NCBI RefSeq assembly: GCF_964340395.1 | Contig: NC_135554.1 | Coordinates: forward strand, 3,125,001 to 3,189,000 | DNA length: 64,000 nucleotides | Source of the DNA: Glandiceps talaboti | Lineage: Eukaryota; Hemichordata; Enteropneusta; Spengelidae | Reading direction: 5' to 3' | Part shown: one piece after another, positions 1 through 12,537 of the stretch | How positions within the stretch are numbered: position 1 is the stretch's first letter | Layout: each line of letters starts with the position of its first letter | Program-made: the position numbers and the translations under genes | Notes under the pieces: model-generated | Told to the model about the DNA's origin: nothing | Seen by the model: the letters and a program-made list of their open reading frames with translations, nothing else | Databases searched by the model: none

Positions 1-470
<470 letters not shown>

Positions 471-800
471 AGACACTTATAGTATAGACTTATCACATAC
501 ACTTACATGTATAGTATAGACTTATCACATAGACACATATTATGGACTTATCACATAGACACTTATAGTATACACTTATCACATAGACACATAGTATAGA
601 CTCGTCACATAGACAGTGTTATAGTATACACTTATCACACACTTATAGTGTACATATCACCGACACTTATTGTATAGACTTATTAGACACTTATAGTATA
701 GACTTATTAGACACTTATTGTGTAGACTTATCACATAGACACAAGTTTACATTTGTATAGTATACACTTATCACAGACACTTTTAGTATAGACTTATCAA
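471..800. repeat. Degenerate minisatellite
   Basis: Irregular copies of about 20-28 bp built on GACACTTATAGTATAGACTT and TTATCACATA. Strongly diverged compared with the neighbouring array; it ends about 150 bp before the exon acceptor. Confidence 0.75.
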
Positions 801-949
801 TTGTACAATAGAAAAAGTGAGTAGATGTACAAAGCTGTGTGATAACTGCTGTGTAGGTTGCATCACTACATTTGGTGCAGGTTTAGTAGTTATATAGTCC
901 TATCTTATGCTATACTTGTACTCAGTATTTTATATCTTATTCCTTTCAG

Positions 950-2532
950 ACACAACAGGATATGGACCACAGGCATATGGAATACATCCACAGTCAAACA
1001 CTGCCCAGGGCTTGCAGCAAAGTGTTAGCAACCCCAACCTTTCACGACATGGTACACTGCCAGTACATAATGGTACCAACATACCTCTTCAGCAGCAGCA
1101 GCAACAGCAGACTGGTGGGCTTCAACGACAAGGAGGGGCACCATCGCTGTCTATCAACACTGCATCTCCTACCCCAAGTGATATCTCAAGCATACAGTTT
1201 GCAGCTCATAGTCAGTCAGTAACACCATCACACAGTGGCAGTACAGCCATGGCATTAACAATGTCAGCTAGCACGGCTAAGACAAGCACTGACAAGCAGT
1301 TTTTAGGACCACTTTCTAATGTTTCTATTAAACAAGAGTGGCAAAAATACCAGGTGCTTCCTGGACTATGTGGGCCAAGTTCAAACATTGGAAGTGAATT
1401 GGGTGATCAAAATTTTCCTCCCCCTGGGTCTGCATTGTCACATTACCCTAGCAGTAACACGTCCCTTTCACCTTTTCCTGTAGAGCTGTCACCTTCAGGG
1501 TCAAGTTTTGCAAGTCCTAGAGGCTCGGCAAGGTCATATTCAGCCCGATCAAAAAAGCGAGCATTATCGCTTTCACCACTTTCAACAGAGGGTTTCAACC
1601 TAAATGACATCATACGTACCAGTCCCACGTCACTGGTGTCATATATTAATGGGTCCAGGGGTTCTTCTTGCTCAGTTTCACCAGCACCAGGTCTTCAACC
1701 AGGCGAATATGGACATTTGTCGGTCAGAATCAGTCCTTTGTCACAGGGTTCATATAGTCATTCCAGCCTTCAGAGTGGGGGACACTCAAGACAGAGTAGC
1801 TTATCCCTACCACCACCTTATCCTGTTGTCAAGCACAGCCAAATATATGGTATGCCACCAGAGAGCAATAACACAGAGTACTCGCAGATAAATGATCAGC
1901 CGCAACAAACTGTAACCAACATGCAGGTACAAAGCCAATTAATCGTGCAACAGTACAGTGACATACAACAAGACTTTGTCAACCTAAACATTTACAAAAA
2001 CCAAAGCATCAACAATTACCCACCAGCCTCTCTGCCATCATCTTTGCCAAACCAAATGCCCATGTCCATGCAAGGAACCGTCCCAACCACATGTGCTAGT
2101 TTGATTAGTCCACATGTACATCCACCACCATCGTACCAACAACACATGGAAACAAGTCAGGGGAGTATGCCACCACCTCCTCCTCCCCCTCCACTCCCAC
2201 CTCCTCCGCCACCACCACCACCACCACCACCACAACAACAACAACAACTGTCTACCCCCCCTAGAACAGTAATTAAGACTGAACCTGGTGAGTGCAGTGA
2301 ACAACAACAACAACAGTTACACGTTTGCAAATGGATTGACTGTAATGCTTTTTTTAATGAGCAAGATGATCTGGTCCGCCACATAGAAAAAGTACATATA
2401 GATCAGAGGAAGGGTGATGACTTTACTTGCTTCTGGCAGGGCTGCTCCAGAAAGTACAAACCTTTCAATGCCAGGTACAAACTGTTGATACACATGAGGG
2501 TCCATTCTGGTGAGAAACCCAACAAATGTACG
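950..2532 (+). CDS. GLIS3: GLIS exon: N-terminal region, zinc fingers 1-2 and first Cys of finger 3
   Basis: Acceptor is a pyrimidine-rich tract ending CAG at 947-949; donor is ACG|GTAAGT at 2532/2533. The exon enters in phase 1 and leaves in phase 0 (527 full codons). Residues, counted from the first full codon: seven Gln at 47-53; IKQE (Lys127) and IKTEP (Lys442), both fitting the SUMO consensus; KKRALSLSPLS at about 201-211 followed by IIRTSPTSLVSYING and then YGHLS at 253-257, the GLI/GLIS N-terminal conserved region where SUFU binds in relatives; poly-Pro 407-427 and five Gln 428-432. Finger 1 uses C459, C464, H477, H482; finger 2 uses C493, C498, H514, H518, both with the long GLI/GLIS/ZIC-type first-finger spacing. 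Finger 3 begins at C526, and the exon ends two codon positions later at T527. An ATG at 907 is intronic and is not the real start. Confidence 0.93.
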
Positions 2533-3312
2533 GTAAGTGACCATTTTGATTTACATTTTCATCTCAATCAGAACTATGTTCAGTTCCATTGATTTTTTTA
2601 TTCAGATTCTTTCATCAAAGTTCCACTCTGAATCATGTATATGTGTGGGCAACTGAATATTTTGCAAGATTTTCTTATATTGATAGTATTCATATAGGTT
2701 CAGTGTTTATTCTAAAACTCCAGGATCTTGTTATTTCATACAGTATAATTAAGATAGTCAAAAAATAGATTTGAAAACCAAAACCAACAGAAAAATCAGC
2801 CCCAGTGGGTACCACTTTGGGTTCTGCCCATGCATGAGTGCGCGTGGCAAAACTACTTGGCATATAGACCAGTCAGGAATTGATGGTAGTAATTCTAGTG
2901 ACTTGGTATGTAGACCAATTCAGGAGTCAATGGTAGTAATTCTAGTGATATATAACAATGGTAAAATATTCAATACCAGATTATCTGATCCTTGACATGC
3001 AAATTAAGTTGGAAAAATGTTGTTTTTGGTCAAAGACTGTGAAATTAGGTTTTCGATAATTTTGTTGAAATAAGCAAGATGTTGTTTGTTCAATGCCTGA
3101 CATTTTAGAAAATGTAAGTCCCTTAAGGTCCTATTACTGATACCAAATACAACATCAACACATCACGCTGATTATCACTTGTTAAGTCAGCCATTATTAT
3201 GATAATTAGACAGGCCCACAGCTACAGATATATTATCAAGTACTGTATTTTTAAGCCAAGAACATGCAAATTATATATGAATATATGAATTGATTAAGTT
3301 GAATAATTACTG
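2533..3312. other. Intron sequence without recognisable element
   Basis: AT-rich intron DNA. A short imperfect direct duplication (GGTAGTAATTCTAGTGA twice, near 2884 and 2932) is the only structure seen. Confidence 0.6.
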
Positions 3313-3497
3313 AATAGCCATTATGTGCTAGTAGTAAAGCTGAAGTCCATATAATTGATAGCCATTATGTGCTAGTAGTAAAGCTGAAGTCCATATAATT
3401 GATAGCCATTATGTGCTAGTAGTAAAGCTGAAGTCCATATAATTGATAGCCATTATGTGTTAGTAGTAAAGCTGAAGTCCATATAATTGATAGCCAT
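3313..3497. repeat. 44-bp minisatellite, about 4 copies
   Basis: Near-identical 44-bp units with core ATAGCCATTATGTGCTAGTA; spacing confirmed between 3314 and 3358. Confidence 0.95.
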
Positions 3498-3529
3498 TTC
3501 TTTTCATACTGCATAATACACACATTGTA

Positions 3530-3772
3530 CTACAAATATAATACAATACAATACAATACATACATACAGTGCAATACAATACAATACATACAGTGCAATA
3601 CATACAGTACAGTGCAATATAGTACAGTACAATACAGTACAATACAATACAATACAATGCAGTACAATGCATATCTTACAATTCAATGCAATACAGTACA
3701 ATAAAGTACAATACATACAGTACAATACATACAGTACAATGTGATATAGTACACTACAATACAGTACAAAAG
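3530..3772. repeat. (ACAAT)n pentanucleotide microsatellite
   Basis: Imperfect run of ACAAT/ACAGT pentamers. It shares its unit with the tract at 4790-5008, which abuts LINE remnants, so it may be a LINE 3' tail too. Confidence 0.9.
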
Positions 3773-3889
3773 TGGAATAACATATTTTCAAATTGGTGGT
3801 AAGGAAGTATTCAATAGAAATATGATGCAAGCGGGCATCTGGTAACCAGGGGATCTTCTCGAAGCTACAAATAGAACTATTCCTTTCGA

Positions 3890-4612
3890 GGTGTGGGTAA
3901 ATCGAGGTGTTTCTTGCAGGTACTTTTGTGTTTGGGCGGCGCTTGTAAATTTAATAAAAGCGGGCAAAATGCAACCTGTTAGAGGAAAAAACATTTCTCA
4001 TTCCCAACTCTTGAGTTCCTCTTCAAAATATATCTATCAGTTTGTACTTAGCTCTAAACACATTACTTTCAAGAAACCTCGGATTTCTCAATTTACCATA
4101 AATACTAGAGAGAATACTGACTCAGAGGGGATGGATATTTATCTTCGACCACACATTGTATCAATGGATACCAAATCCAAGATCTTTCAACACACAAAGT
4201 TTTACAGAATTATCTTGCTGTTAATTATTGGCTCAAGAAATGGGGTATTACAAGTAGTGAAACCTGCTCATTTTGCTCAAATTACAGTGAAAGTATCCTT
4301 CACCTATTTTGTGAATTTGACCTAGTATTAGCTGGTTTTGGGGTATACTTTAAGACATGGTGGAACACGTTAACAAATGTACAAATTAATATCGACTGTG
4401 ATGTAATTCTGTATGGGTCTACAAACTATACAGTTATTATTAATTACATTTTGATTCAAGCCAAGCAGTTTTTTTCCAGGCCAGAAGATCTGCAGTATTA
4501 CCTTCATTCCATATTTTTATCGAACATCTCAAACAGTTGTATAAAATTGAAAAACAAATTGCTATTAGAAATAACAGGCAAGACAACTTTTATCAGAAAT
4601 GGTCATTGCTAG
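3890..4612 (+). pseudogene. LINE reverse-transcriptase C-terminal remnant (CR1/L2-like)
   Basis: From about 4213 to the stop at 4610-4612 one frame reads NYWLKKWGI, then a C-X2-C / H-X4-C type zinc-knuckle motif (ETCSFCSNYSESILHLFCEF), then ILIQAKQFF, the order seen at the C terminus of CR1/L2-like LINE polymerases. The matching upstream part (DTKSKIFQH) is in a different frame, with a frameshift near 4193-4200. The sequence is therefore a dead 5'-truncated copy. Family assignment is by motif pattern only. About 180 bp of AT-rich 3' sequence follows before the (ACAAT)n tract. Confidence 0.7.
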
Positions 4613-4789
4613 ATAATCTCAACTAAGGTATTTCTTTCAAGTTAACTTTAACAGATTCTTAGTTACCATGACTATGTCTAAATTATTTTTTGTAGCTAGG
4701 GATAGCATTGTTTGTTTGGTTGTGTGTTGTTTTTTCCTTCTCATATGTATTATAGTTCTTTTTCGTTTTTGTTTCTGTAATTAAAAAAC

Positions 4790-5008
4790 AAAACAATACA
4801 ATACAATACAATACAATATAGTACAATACATACCATACGGTACAATACAATACACTACAATACAGTAGAATGCAATACAATACAATACAGTACAATACAT
4901 ACCATACAATACAATACAATACAGTACAATACAGTACAATACAATACAATACAATACAATACAATACAATACAATACGATACAATACAATACAATACAAT
5001 ACATCTTT
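4790..5008. repeat. (ACAAT)n pentanucleotide microsatellite
   Basis: Long run of ACAAT with few variants. On the minus strand it reads (ATTGT)n and directly follows a sequence ending GGGATAATAAAGATGT, so it is best read as the 3' tail of the minus-strand LINE remnant to its right. Confidence 0.9.
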
Positions 5009-5084
5009 ATTATCCCAACATGGGCAATTCCTTATGCGAAAGTAGAGAATAAAAAACCATACATGAAGAAATATTTTATAAAAG

Positions 5085-6055
5085 GTCACAATGAACATTA
5101 CCAGATGTAAACTGAATGTCTTCCATAAGGGCAAAGTTTTGAGATTGTCGTTCATACAGACAATTGTTGGAATACAACAGAACATATGTAATAAGTTATT
5201 TTTCTCATTGATTGCTATTTGCTCATTGCTGTTAGTGATCTCCTGGCCAACCACAACATGTAGTGTGACATTTGTTGAGAATGTAAAAAAAAAAATAAGC
5301 GCACCGTCGTACCAAGAAACTATTTTTTCCTTTTTAGTGGCCTACAAAAATATGCCAATAATTTATTAAAACTAAAAGCTACATCAATAATATTTTCAGG
5401 ACAAGTGCGCTTTGGTATCACAAATGCATGTATCAAATTATATTGAATTTGAAGTGTGTATTCTTGAGATATAGCCTAATTACCGAAAACCATTAATTAT
5501 GTAAATTTCTCGTTAATATTCTTGGGATGTTTACCGAAACCTAATCAGTTCTTGACACTACTCTACAGAACACATGCAATAAATTTCATTTGAATTGAGC
5601 CAGTCATGTTTTAGAAAATGGTGATAAAGTCGCACCACTTTCGATGACATTTCCTGAAGAGAAACTATTTTTTTCTTTTTGTGGCCAATCGAAAATATGC
5701 CAATAACTTATTAAAACTAAAAGCTATATTAGTAATATTTTCAGGACAGGTGTGCTTTGGTATCACAAATGTGTGTACCAAGTTATAATGAATTTGAAGC
5801 GTGCATTCTTGAGATATAGCCTAATTACCGAAAGTCATTAATTACGTAAATTGCTCATTAATATTCACAGGATTTTTACCAAAACCTAATCAAGTCTGGC
5901 CATTACCCTACGGAATACGTCTTCAAAATTTCGTTTGAATTGAGCAAGCCGTTATGGAGAAAACGATGACACCGACAGACAGACAGACAGACAGACACAC
6001 AGACATACAGACTTCCACCCATAAATATATCTCTTCCTTACGGAAGAAAAAATGT
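5085..6055. repeat. Dispersed repeat with two ~345-bp half copies, (ACAG)n and terminal hairpin
   Basis: Two diverged direct copies lie at about 5293-5640 and 5641-5975 (shared blocks ATATGCCAATAA, GAGATATAGCCTAATTACC), offset about 345 bp. They are followed by (ACAG)n at about 5975-6010 and a short hairpin CTTCC-TTAC-GGAAG at 6033-6046. The unit appears to be inserted into the 3' region of the minus-strand LINE. No coding capacity. Left border is uncertain. Confidence 0.6.
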
Positions 6056-6141
6056 GTACAATAAATACAGTTCAAAAATGAAGAGACAATCACAAATTAA
6101 AACAAAAGGCAGATACGTGAAAACAATAGAACAATAAGTTA

Positions 6142-6420
6142 CTACTCATTCCTGACTTGATTTAGTACGGAAATTACTGTCGGAATGAATGAATATTTAG
6201 CTCTCTTAGTTTTTGTCATTGGAACTCTATAGCCAACGGGATGGTAAAACTTCAAATTCTTGGTGAAGATGTTGATTAGTACTTTAATAGTATGGTCTTG
6301 GCTTTGGTCAAAACTTGACAAAGCTAGTCTGTTTGTTGTACACCAATGATTTTGCTACAGATGTTAATAACTCTACAAAGTCTGTTTTTGTTTTGTAGGG
6401 CTTTGTGTTTAGGTAAGTTT
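6142..6420 (-). pseudogene. Second LINE reverse-transcriptase C-terminal remnant, minus strand
   Basis: Reading the minus strand gives ICSKIIGVQQT, then KAKTI, then GYRVPMTKTKRAKYSFIP, then TVISVLNQVRNE and a stop at 6144-6142. This order (CSKI-G, KA-I, Y-R-P, SF-P-I-LN) is the usual C terminus of a large class of LINE polymerases. At least two frameshifts and several stops break it, so it is inactive. Its 3' flank runs leftward to a GGGATAATAAAG end and the (ATTGT)n tail at 5008-4790, interrupted by a nested repeat. It is a different family from the remnant at 3890-4612. Confidence 0.65.
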
Positions 6421-6935
6421 ACCAACTATAGTGTATTATTATTTAATCTTATTAAGAAATAGAGGTAAAAGTTGTATTTAGTGTGATTGCTACATGCTAT
6501 CAATTGTAGCTGTTAATGTTTCCATCAATCCAACAGTGCTAATAGGCCATCAGTCGTGTCTATTTTTTTATCAATGTGAAAGAAGAAACCATGGTAGCTG
6601 TCAGAGATGAAAGGAATGCTAATCTTCATTGTCAAATCATAACTCTAATTAGGCTAATATTTTTATACACACTTTTCAAATATTTTCTTTAGCAAGTATT
6701 ATACTATACAAATGTATTGATGTTGTGAGTATCAACTGTACATACCACAATTTCAATCTCTAGAGAGACTGGAATAAACAATTCATTTCTGATATTAAGA
6801 ATGAAAGTATCATTTCAAATGAACAAATATTCATCCCCAGCTGAATAGGATGTGTTTTTACGCATGAAAATGTATGAAAGTATATTTCAATAATCATATT
6901 GCATTCAGAAAATGGGTACAAATTGTTCCTGAGCA
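6421..6935. other. Intron sequence, nothing recognised
   Basis: AT-rich intron DNA with no clear repeat or reading frame. Confidence 0.6.
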
Positions 6936-8585
6936 GGAAGTGAAATGATTCTGATCATGTTAGTCATAGCATCATTGGAAGTGAAATGATTCTGATCATG
7001 TTAGTTGTATCATCATTGGAAGTGAAATGATTCTGATCATGTCAGTCATAGCATCATTGGAAGTGAAATGATTCTGATCATGTTAGTCATAGCATCATTG
7101 GAAGTGAAATGATTCTGATCATGTCAGTTGTATCATCATTGGAAGTGAAATGATTCTGATCATGTCAGTCATAGCATCATTGGAAGTGAAATGATTCTGA
7201 TCATGTTAGTCATAGCATCATTGGAAGTGAAATGATTCTGATCATGTTAGTCGTAGCATCATTGGATGTGAAATGATTCTGATCATGTCAGTCATAGCAT
7301 CATTGGATGTGAAATGATTCTGATCATGTTAGTTGTATCATCATTGGAAGTGAAATGATTCTGATCATGTTAGTTGTATCATTGTTGGAAGTGAAATGAT
7401 TCTGATCATGTCAGTCATAGCATCATTGGATGTGAAATGATTCTGATCATGTTAGTTGTATCATCATTGGAAGTGAAATGATTCTGATCATGTTAGTTGT
7501 ATCATCGTTGGAAGTGAAATGATTCTGATCATGTCAGTCATAGCATCATTGGAAGTGAAATGATTCTGATCATGTTAGTCATAGCATCATTGGAAGTGAA
7601 ATGATTCTGATCATGTTAGTTGTATCATCATTGGAAGTGAAATGATTCTGATCATGTCAGTTGTATCATCATTGGATGTGAAATGATTCTGATCATGTCA
7701 GTCATAGCATCATTGGAAGTGAAATGATTCTGATCATGTTAGTCGTAGTATCATTGGAAGTGAAATGATTCTGATCATGTTAGTTGTATCATCATTGGAA
7801 GTGAAATGATTTTGATCATGTCAGTCATAGCATCATTGGAAGTGAAATGATTCTGATCATGTCAGTCATAGCATCATTGGAAGTGAAATGATTCTGATCA
7901 TGTTAGTCGTAGTATCATTGGAAGTGAAATGATTCTGATCATGTCAGTCATAGCATCATTGGAAGTGAAATGATTCTGATCATGTTAGTCGTAGTATCAT
8001 TGGAAGTGAAATGATTCTGATCATGTTAGTCGTAGTATCATTGGAAGTGAAATGATTCTGATCATGTCAGTCATAGCATCATTGGAAGTGAAATGATTCT
8101 GATCATGTTAGTCGTAGTATCATTGGAAGTGAAATGATTCTGATCATGTTAGTTGTATCATCATTGGAAGTGAAATGATTTTGATCATGTCAGTTTTATC
8201 ATCGTTGGAAGTGAAATGATTCTGATCATGTTAGTCGTAGCATCATTGGAAGTGAAATGATTCTGATCATGTTAGTCGTAGCATCATTGGAAGTGAAATG
8301 ATTCTGATCATATCAGTCATAGCATCATTAAAAGTGAAATGATTCTGATCATGTTAGTCATAGCATCATTGGATGTGAAATGATTCTGATCATGTTAGTC
8401 GTAGCATCATTGGAATTGAAATGATTCTGATCATGTTAGTTGTAGCATCATTGGATGTGAAATGATTCTGATCATGTCAGTCATAGCATCATTGGAAGTG
8501 AAATGATTCTGATCATGTTAGTCATAGCATCATCGGAAGTGAAATGATTCTGATCATGTTAGTCGTAGTATCATTGGAATTGAAA
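6936..8585. repeat. 41-bp minisatellite, about 40 copies
   Basis: Unit core GTGAAATGATTCTGATCATG; spacing of 41 bp confirmed between 6936 and 6977. Units differ mainly in a short block (TTAGTCATAG, TCAGTCATAG, TTAGTTGTAT, TTAGTCGTAG), giving several sub-types that alternate. Each copy contains the palindrome TGATCA. Confidence 0.97.
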
Positions 8586-9289
8586 TGAGGTCAGCCACTC
8601 ACAGAGGACAGCATTTAATGATCAATTTATCTTGCAATCCAAGTTACTAATAGTTCATGTCACCAGAAGAATTACATTAAGTTTTAGGTTCACAGCCAAA
8701 GTAATGTCAGTGTCATTTTCACCATAAAATGTGTCTAAAAGTCAAAATGATGACAAAGTGTTACTTTACGGTCAACAAGATGGTTGGCTACCATGTTAAA
8801 ATTACTTAAAGTTGAAGCAGTTGATGATGAAATGTCTGAGTGAATCAAGACAAAAATAAAACAAAAGACTTTTGAAACCTATCTTTGGAATCGAAGACTT
8901 ACATGATATGTTGACAAAAGTACCATTACAGTCAATAACTTTCAAACCGGTGAAGTTGTGAAAAATTTCAGGTTACATAAAAGACGTTGTATATCCATCA
9001 GTGTGTTGACATGTTTATAAATAATTTTTGCAAGGACATGGGTCACTGACTGTTATAGTATCCATATGTGATTGTTATTGTCATACAAGTTACACCATGA
9101 ACATGTCTACAGGTATTGGGTATCAGCTTGTTTACGTAGAATTGTTAGTGGTAAAGCTTCCCTGTGCTAGACATATTGTTTCATCCAGTCTAGCTAGCTG
9201 CATCCAGTCTAGCTAGCTGCAATTCCACATACCTGGCACTATAACCAGGAAAGGTAACATTCCCCTCCTCCCACAAACAGGTAGGCTGT
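8586..9289. other. Intron sequence, mostly unique
   Basis: No gene seen. A short exact tandem duplication of CATCCAGTCTAGCTAGCTG lies near 9183-9220. Confidence 0.55.
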
Positions 9290-10020
9290 TACAATTGGCT
9301 CCACGCATCCATACATTGCATAATTTCTCTGATATTCAATATCCAATTTCATTCAAATGTGGCACAAAGGTGATGCACTTCACATTCTTTAGCAACATAT
9401 GCAAGTTTGACTTAATTGTGGCCATATTTGTAGCCAAAAATCAATATTTACCTGCATTCATGTGTCTACCCCCATATTATCAGGTGCAAACTTTCTTTTA
9501 AAACCTTGACTTTTGAAATTAGCCTTGACCTTCAAAGACAGTGAAGATCGATCATTTTCTAGGGTGTCTCAGCAATTGTGGTATATAAATTGTGCCCAAT
9601 ATTTCATAAGATCTTGGCCATAGGCAATACAGAACAAGGGAAATGAACAGATGCATCAATTTGATGCTCATGTAATTTTATTACTGGATGGCAGCCATAT
9701 TGGGTATAAAAATGAAGAATTTGTGCAACAGCTCCAGAACCACAAGACGTAAGGAGACATTCATTCAAGTATTTTCTCCTACAGTATAAGATGTTACATT
9801 TCTGCTGATATCATTAGATTTGATCTCAACCTCAACCTATATGGACAATGACAGAATGTCGGTCATATTTGTGGCAATATAACTCAAGAACTGTAATACA
9901 TAAGGACAGCATTCAAGTGTCTACACCTATGTTATAATTGGCATGTATATTTTAAGACCCTGACCTTTTCCATGACCCAGATCCTCAGGGTCAATTACTA
10001 TAAATTACCATCAACCCATT
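9290..10020. repeat. Dispersed repeat, degenerate tandem copies (related to 33030-33350)
   Basis: Recurrent blocks such as CATTCAAGTGTCTACACC, AAAACCTTGACTTTT, GCCATATTTGTAGC and TTGACCTTCAAAG occur twice here and once at 33030-33350. The order of blocks is conserved, so this is an old interspersed family. No coding potential; class unknown. Confidence 0.55.
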
Positions 10021-10132
10021 TCTTACATATTACATGCTATTTGTACACTTTGTGGTAGTTAAGAGTGGTCTATTTCTTTGCAATTTTGTCCAGAGATACA
10101 GAACAAAGGACACAGACACACATGTAGTATCG

Positions 10133-12537
10133 CATAAAAGATAGACACTGTGTGCACATATCTGTTCATATAAAAGACAGACACTGTGTGCACATATCTG
10201 TTCATATAAAAGACAGACACTGTGTGCACATATCTGTTCATATAAAAGACAGACACTGTGTGCACATATCTGTTCATATAAAAGACAGACACTGTGTGCA
10301 CATATCTGTTCATATAAAAGACAGACACTGTGTGCACATATCTGTTCATGTAAAAGACAGACACTGTGTGTACGTATCTGTTCATGTAAAAGATAGACAC
10401 TGTGTGTACGTATCTGTTCATATAAAAGATAGACACTGTGTGTACGTATCTATTCATATAAAAGATAGACACTGTGCACATATCTGTTCATCTAAAAGAT
10501 AGACACTGTGTGCACATATCTGTTCATATAAAAGACAGACACTGTGTGCACATATCTGTTCATGTAAAAGACAGACACTGTGTGCACGTATCTGTTCATA
10601 TAAAAGATAGACACTGTGTGTACGTATCTGTTCATATAAAAGACAGACACTGTGTGTACGTATCTGTTCATATAAAAGACAGACACTGTGCACATATCTG
10701 TTCATATAAAAGATAGACACTGTGCACATATCTGTTCATATAAAAGATAGACACTGTGCACATATCTGTTCATATAAAAGACAGACACTGTGTACGTATC
10801 TGTTCATATAAAAGATAGACACTGTGCACATATCTGTTCATATAAAAGACAGACACTGTGTGTACGTATCTGTTCATATAAAAGACAGACACTGTGTGCG
10901 TATCTGTTCATATAAAAGACAGACACTGTGTGCGTATCTGTTCATCTAAAAGACAGACACTGTGTGCACATATCTGTTCATATAAAAGACAGACACTGTG
11001 TGCACATATCTGTTCATCTAAAAGACAGACACTGTGTGTACGTATCTGTTCATGTAAAAGACAGACACTGTGTGTACGTATCTGTTCATATAAAAGACAG
11101 ACACTGTGTGTACGTATCTGTTCATATAAAAGACAGACACTGTGTGCACATATCTGTTCATATAAAAGATAGACACTGTGTGTACGTATCTGTTCATATA
11201 AAAGATAGACACTGTGTGTACGTATCTGTTCATATAAAAGATAGACACTGTGTGCACATATCTGTTCATATAAAAGATAGACACTGTGTGCACATATCTG
11301 TTCATATAAAAGACAGACACTGTGTGCACATATCTGTTCATATAAAAGACAGACACTGTGTGTACATATCTATTCATATAAAAGACAGACACTGTGTGCA
11401 CATATCTGTTCATATAAAAGACAGACACTGTGTGTACGTATCTGTTCATATAAAAGATAGACACTGTGTACGTATCTGTTCATATAAAAGACAGACACTG
11501 TGTGCACATATCTGTTCATATAAAAGACAGACACTGTGTGCACATATCTGTTCATATAAAAGACCGACACTATGTGCACATATCTGTTCATATAAAAGAC
11601 AGACACTGTGTGCACATATCTGTTCATATAAAAGACAGACACTGTGTGTACGTATCTGTTCATATAAAAGACAGACACTGCATGTGTACATATCTGTTCA
11701 TGTAAAAGACCGACACTATGTGCACATATCTGTTCATATAAAAGACAGACACTGCATGTGTACATATCTGTTCATGTAAAAGACCGACACTATGTGCACA
11801 TATCTGTTCATATAAAAGACAGACACTGTGTGCACATATCTGTTCATATAAAAGACAGACACTGTGTGCACATATCTGTTCATCTAAAAGACAGACACTG
11901 TGTGCACATATCTGTTCATATAAAAGACAGACACTGTGTGTACGTATCTGTTCATATAAAAGACCGACACTATGTGCACATATCTGTTCATATAAAAGAC
12001 AGACACTGTGTGCACATATCTGTTCATATAAAAGACAGACACTGCATGTGTGCACATATCTGTTCATGTAAAAGACCGACACTATGTGCACATATCTGTT
12101 CATATAAAAGACAGACACTGCATGTGTGCACATATCTGTTCATGTAAAAGACCGACACTATGTGCACATATCTGTTCATATAAAAGACCGACACTGTGTG
12201 TACATATCTGTTCATGTAAAAGACCGACACTATGTGCACATATCTGTTCATCTAAAAGACAGACACTGTGCACATATCTGTTCATCTAAAAGACAGACAC
12301 TGTGTGCACATATCTGTTCATGTAAAAGACAGACACTGTGTGCACATATCTGTTCATATAAAAGACAGACACTGTGTGCACATATCTGTTCATATAAAAG
12401 ACAGACACTGTGCACATATCTGTTCATATAAAAGACAGACACTATGTGCACATATCTGTTCATATAAAAGACAGACACTATGTGCACATATCTGTTCATG
12501 TAAAAGACAGACACTGTGTGCACATATCTGTTCATAT
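10133..12537. repeat. 36-bp minisatellite, about 66 copies
   Basis: Unit core TATAAAAGACAGACACTGTG followed by TGCACATATCTGTTCA; 36 bp per copy. Because 36 is a multiple of 3, several frames on both strands stay open for hundreds of codons, giving repetitive false proteins. Sub-types differ by GCACATA/TACGTA, ACAG/ATAG/ACCG and by 2-bp deletions and CATG insertions. Confidence 0.98.

Noticed and set aside
907-949. ATG at 907 as start of the GLIS protein
   Set aside because: The stretch before 950 is a pyrimidine-rich acceptor ending in CAG, and a phase-1 exon start implies an upstream coding exon.
2038-2544. Minus-strand frames opposite the poly-Pro tract and fingers
   Set aside because: Shadows of the GLIS exon; Gly/Trp/Cys runs are the complement of CCA and CAA repeats.
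4870-5052. Short Tyr/Asn/Thr-Gln repeat frames
   Set aside because: Translation of the (ACAAT)n microsatellite.
5975-6010. (ACAG)n as an independent microsatellite locus
   Set aside because: It sits at the end of a dispersed repeat and seems to be part of it.
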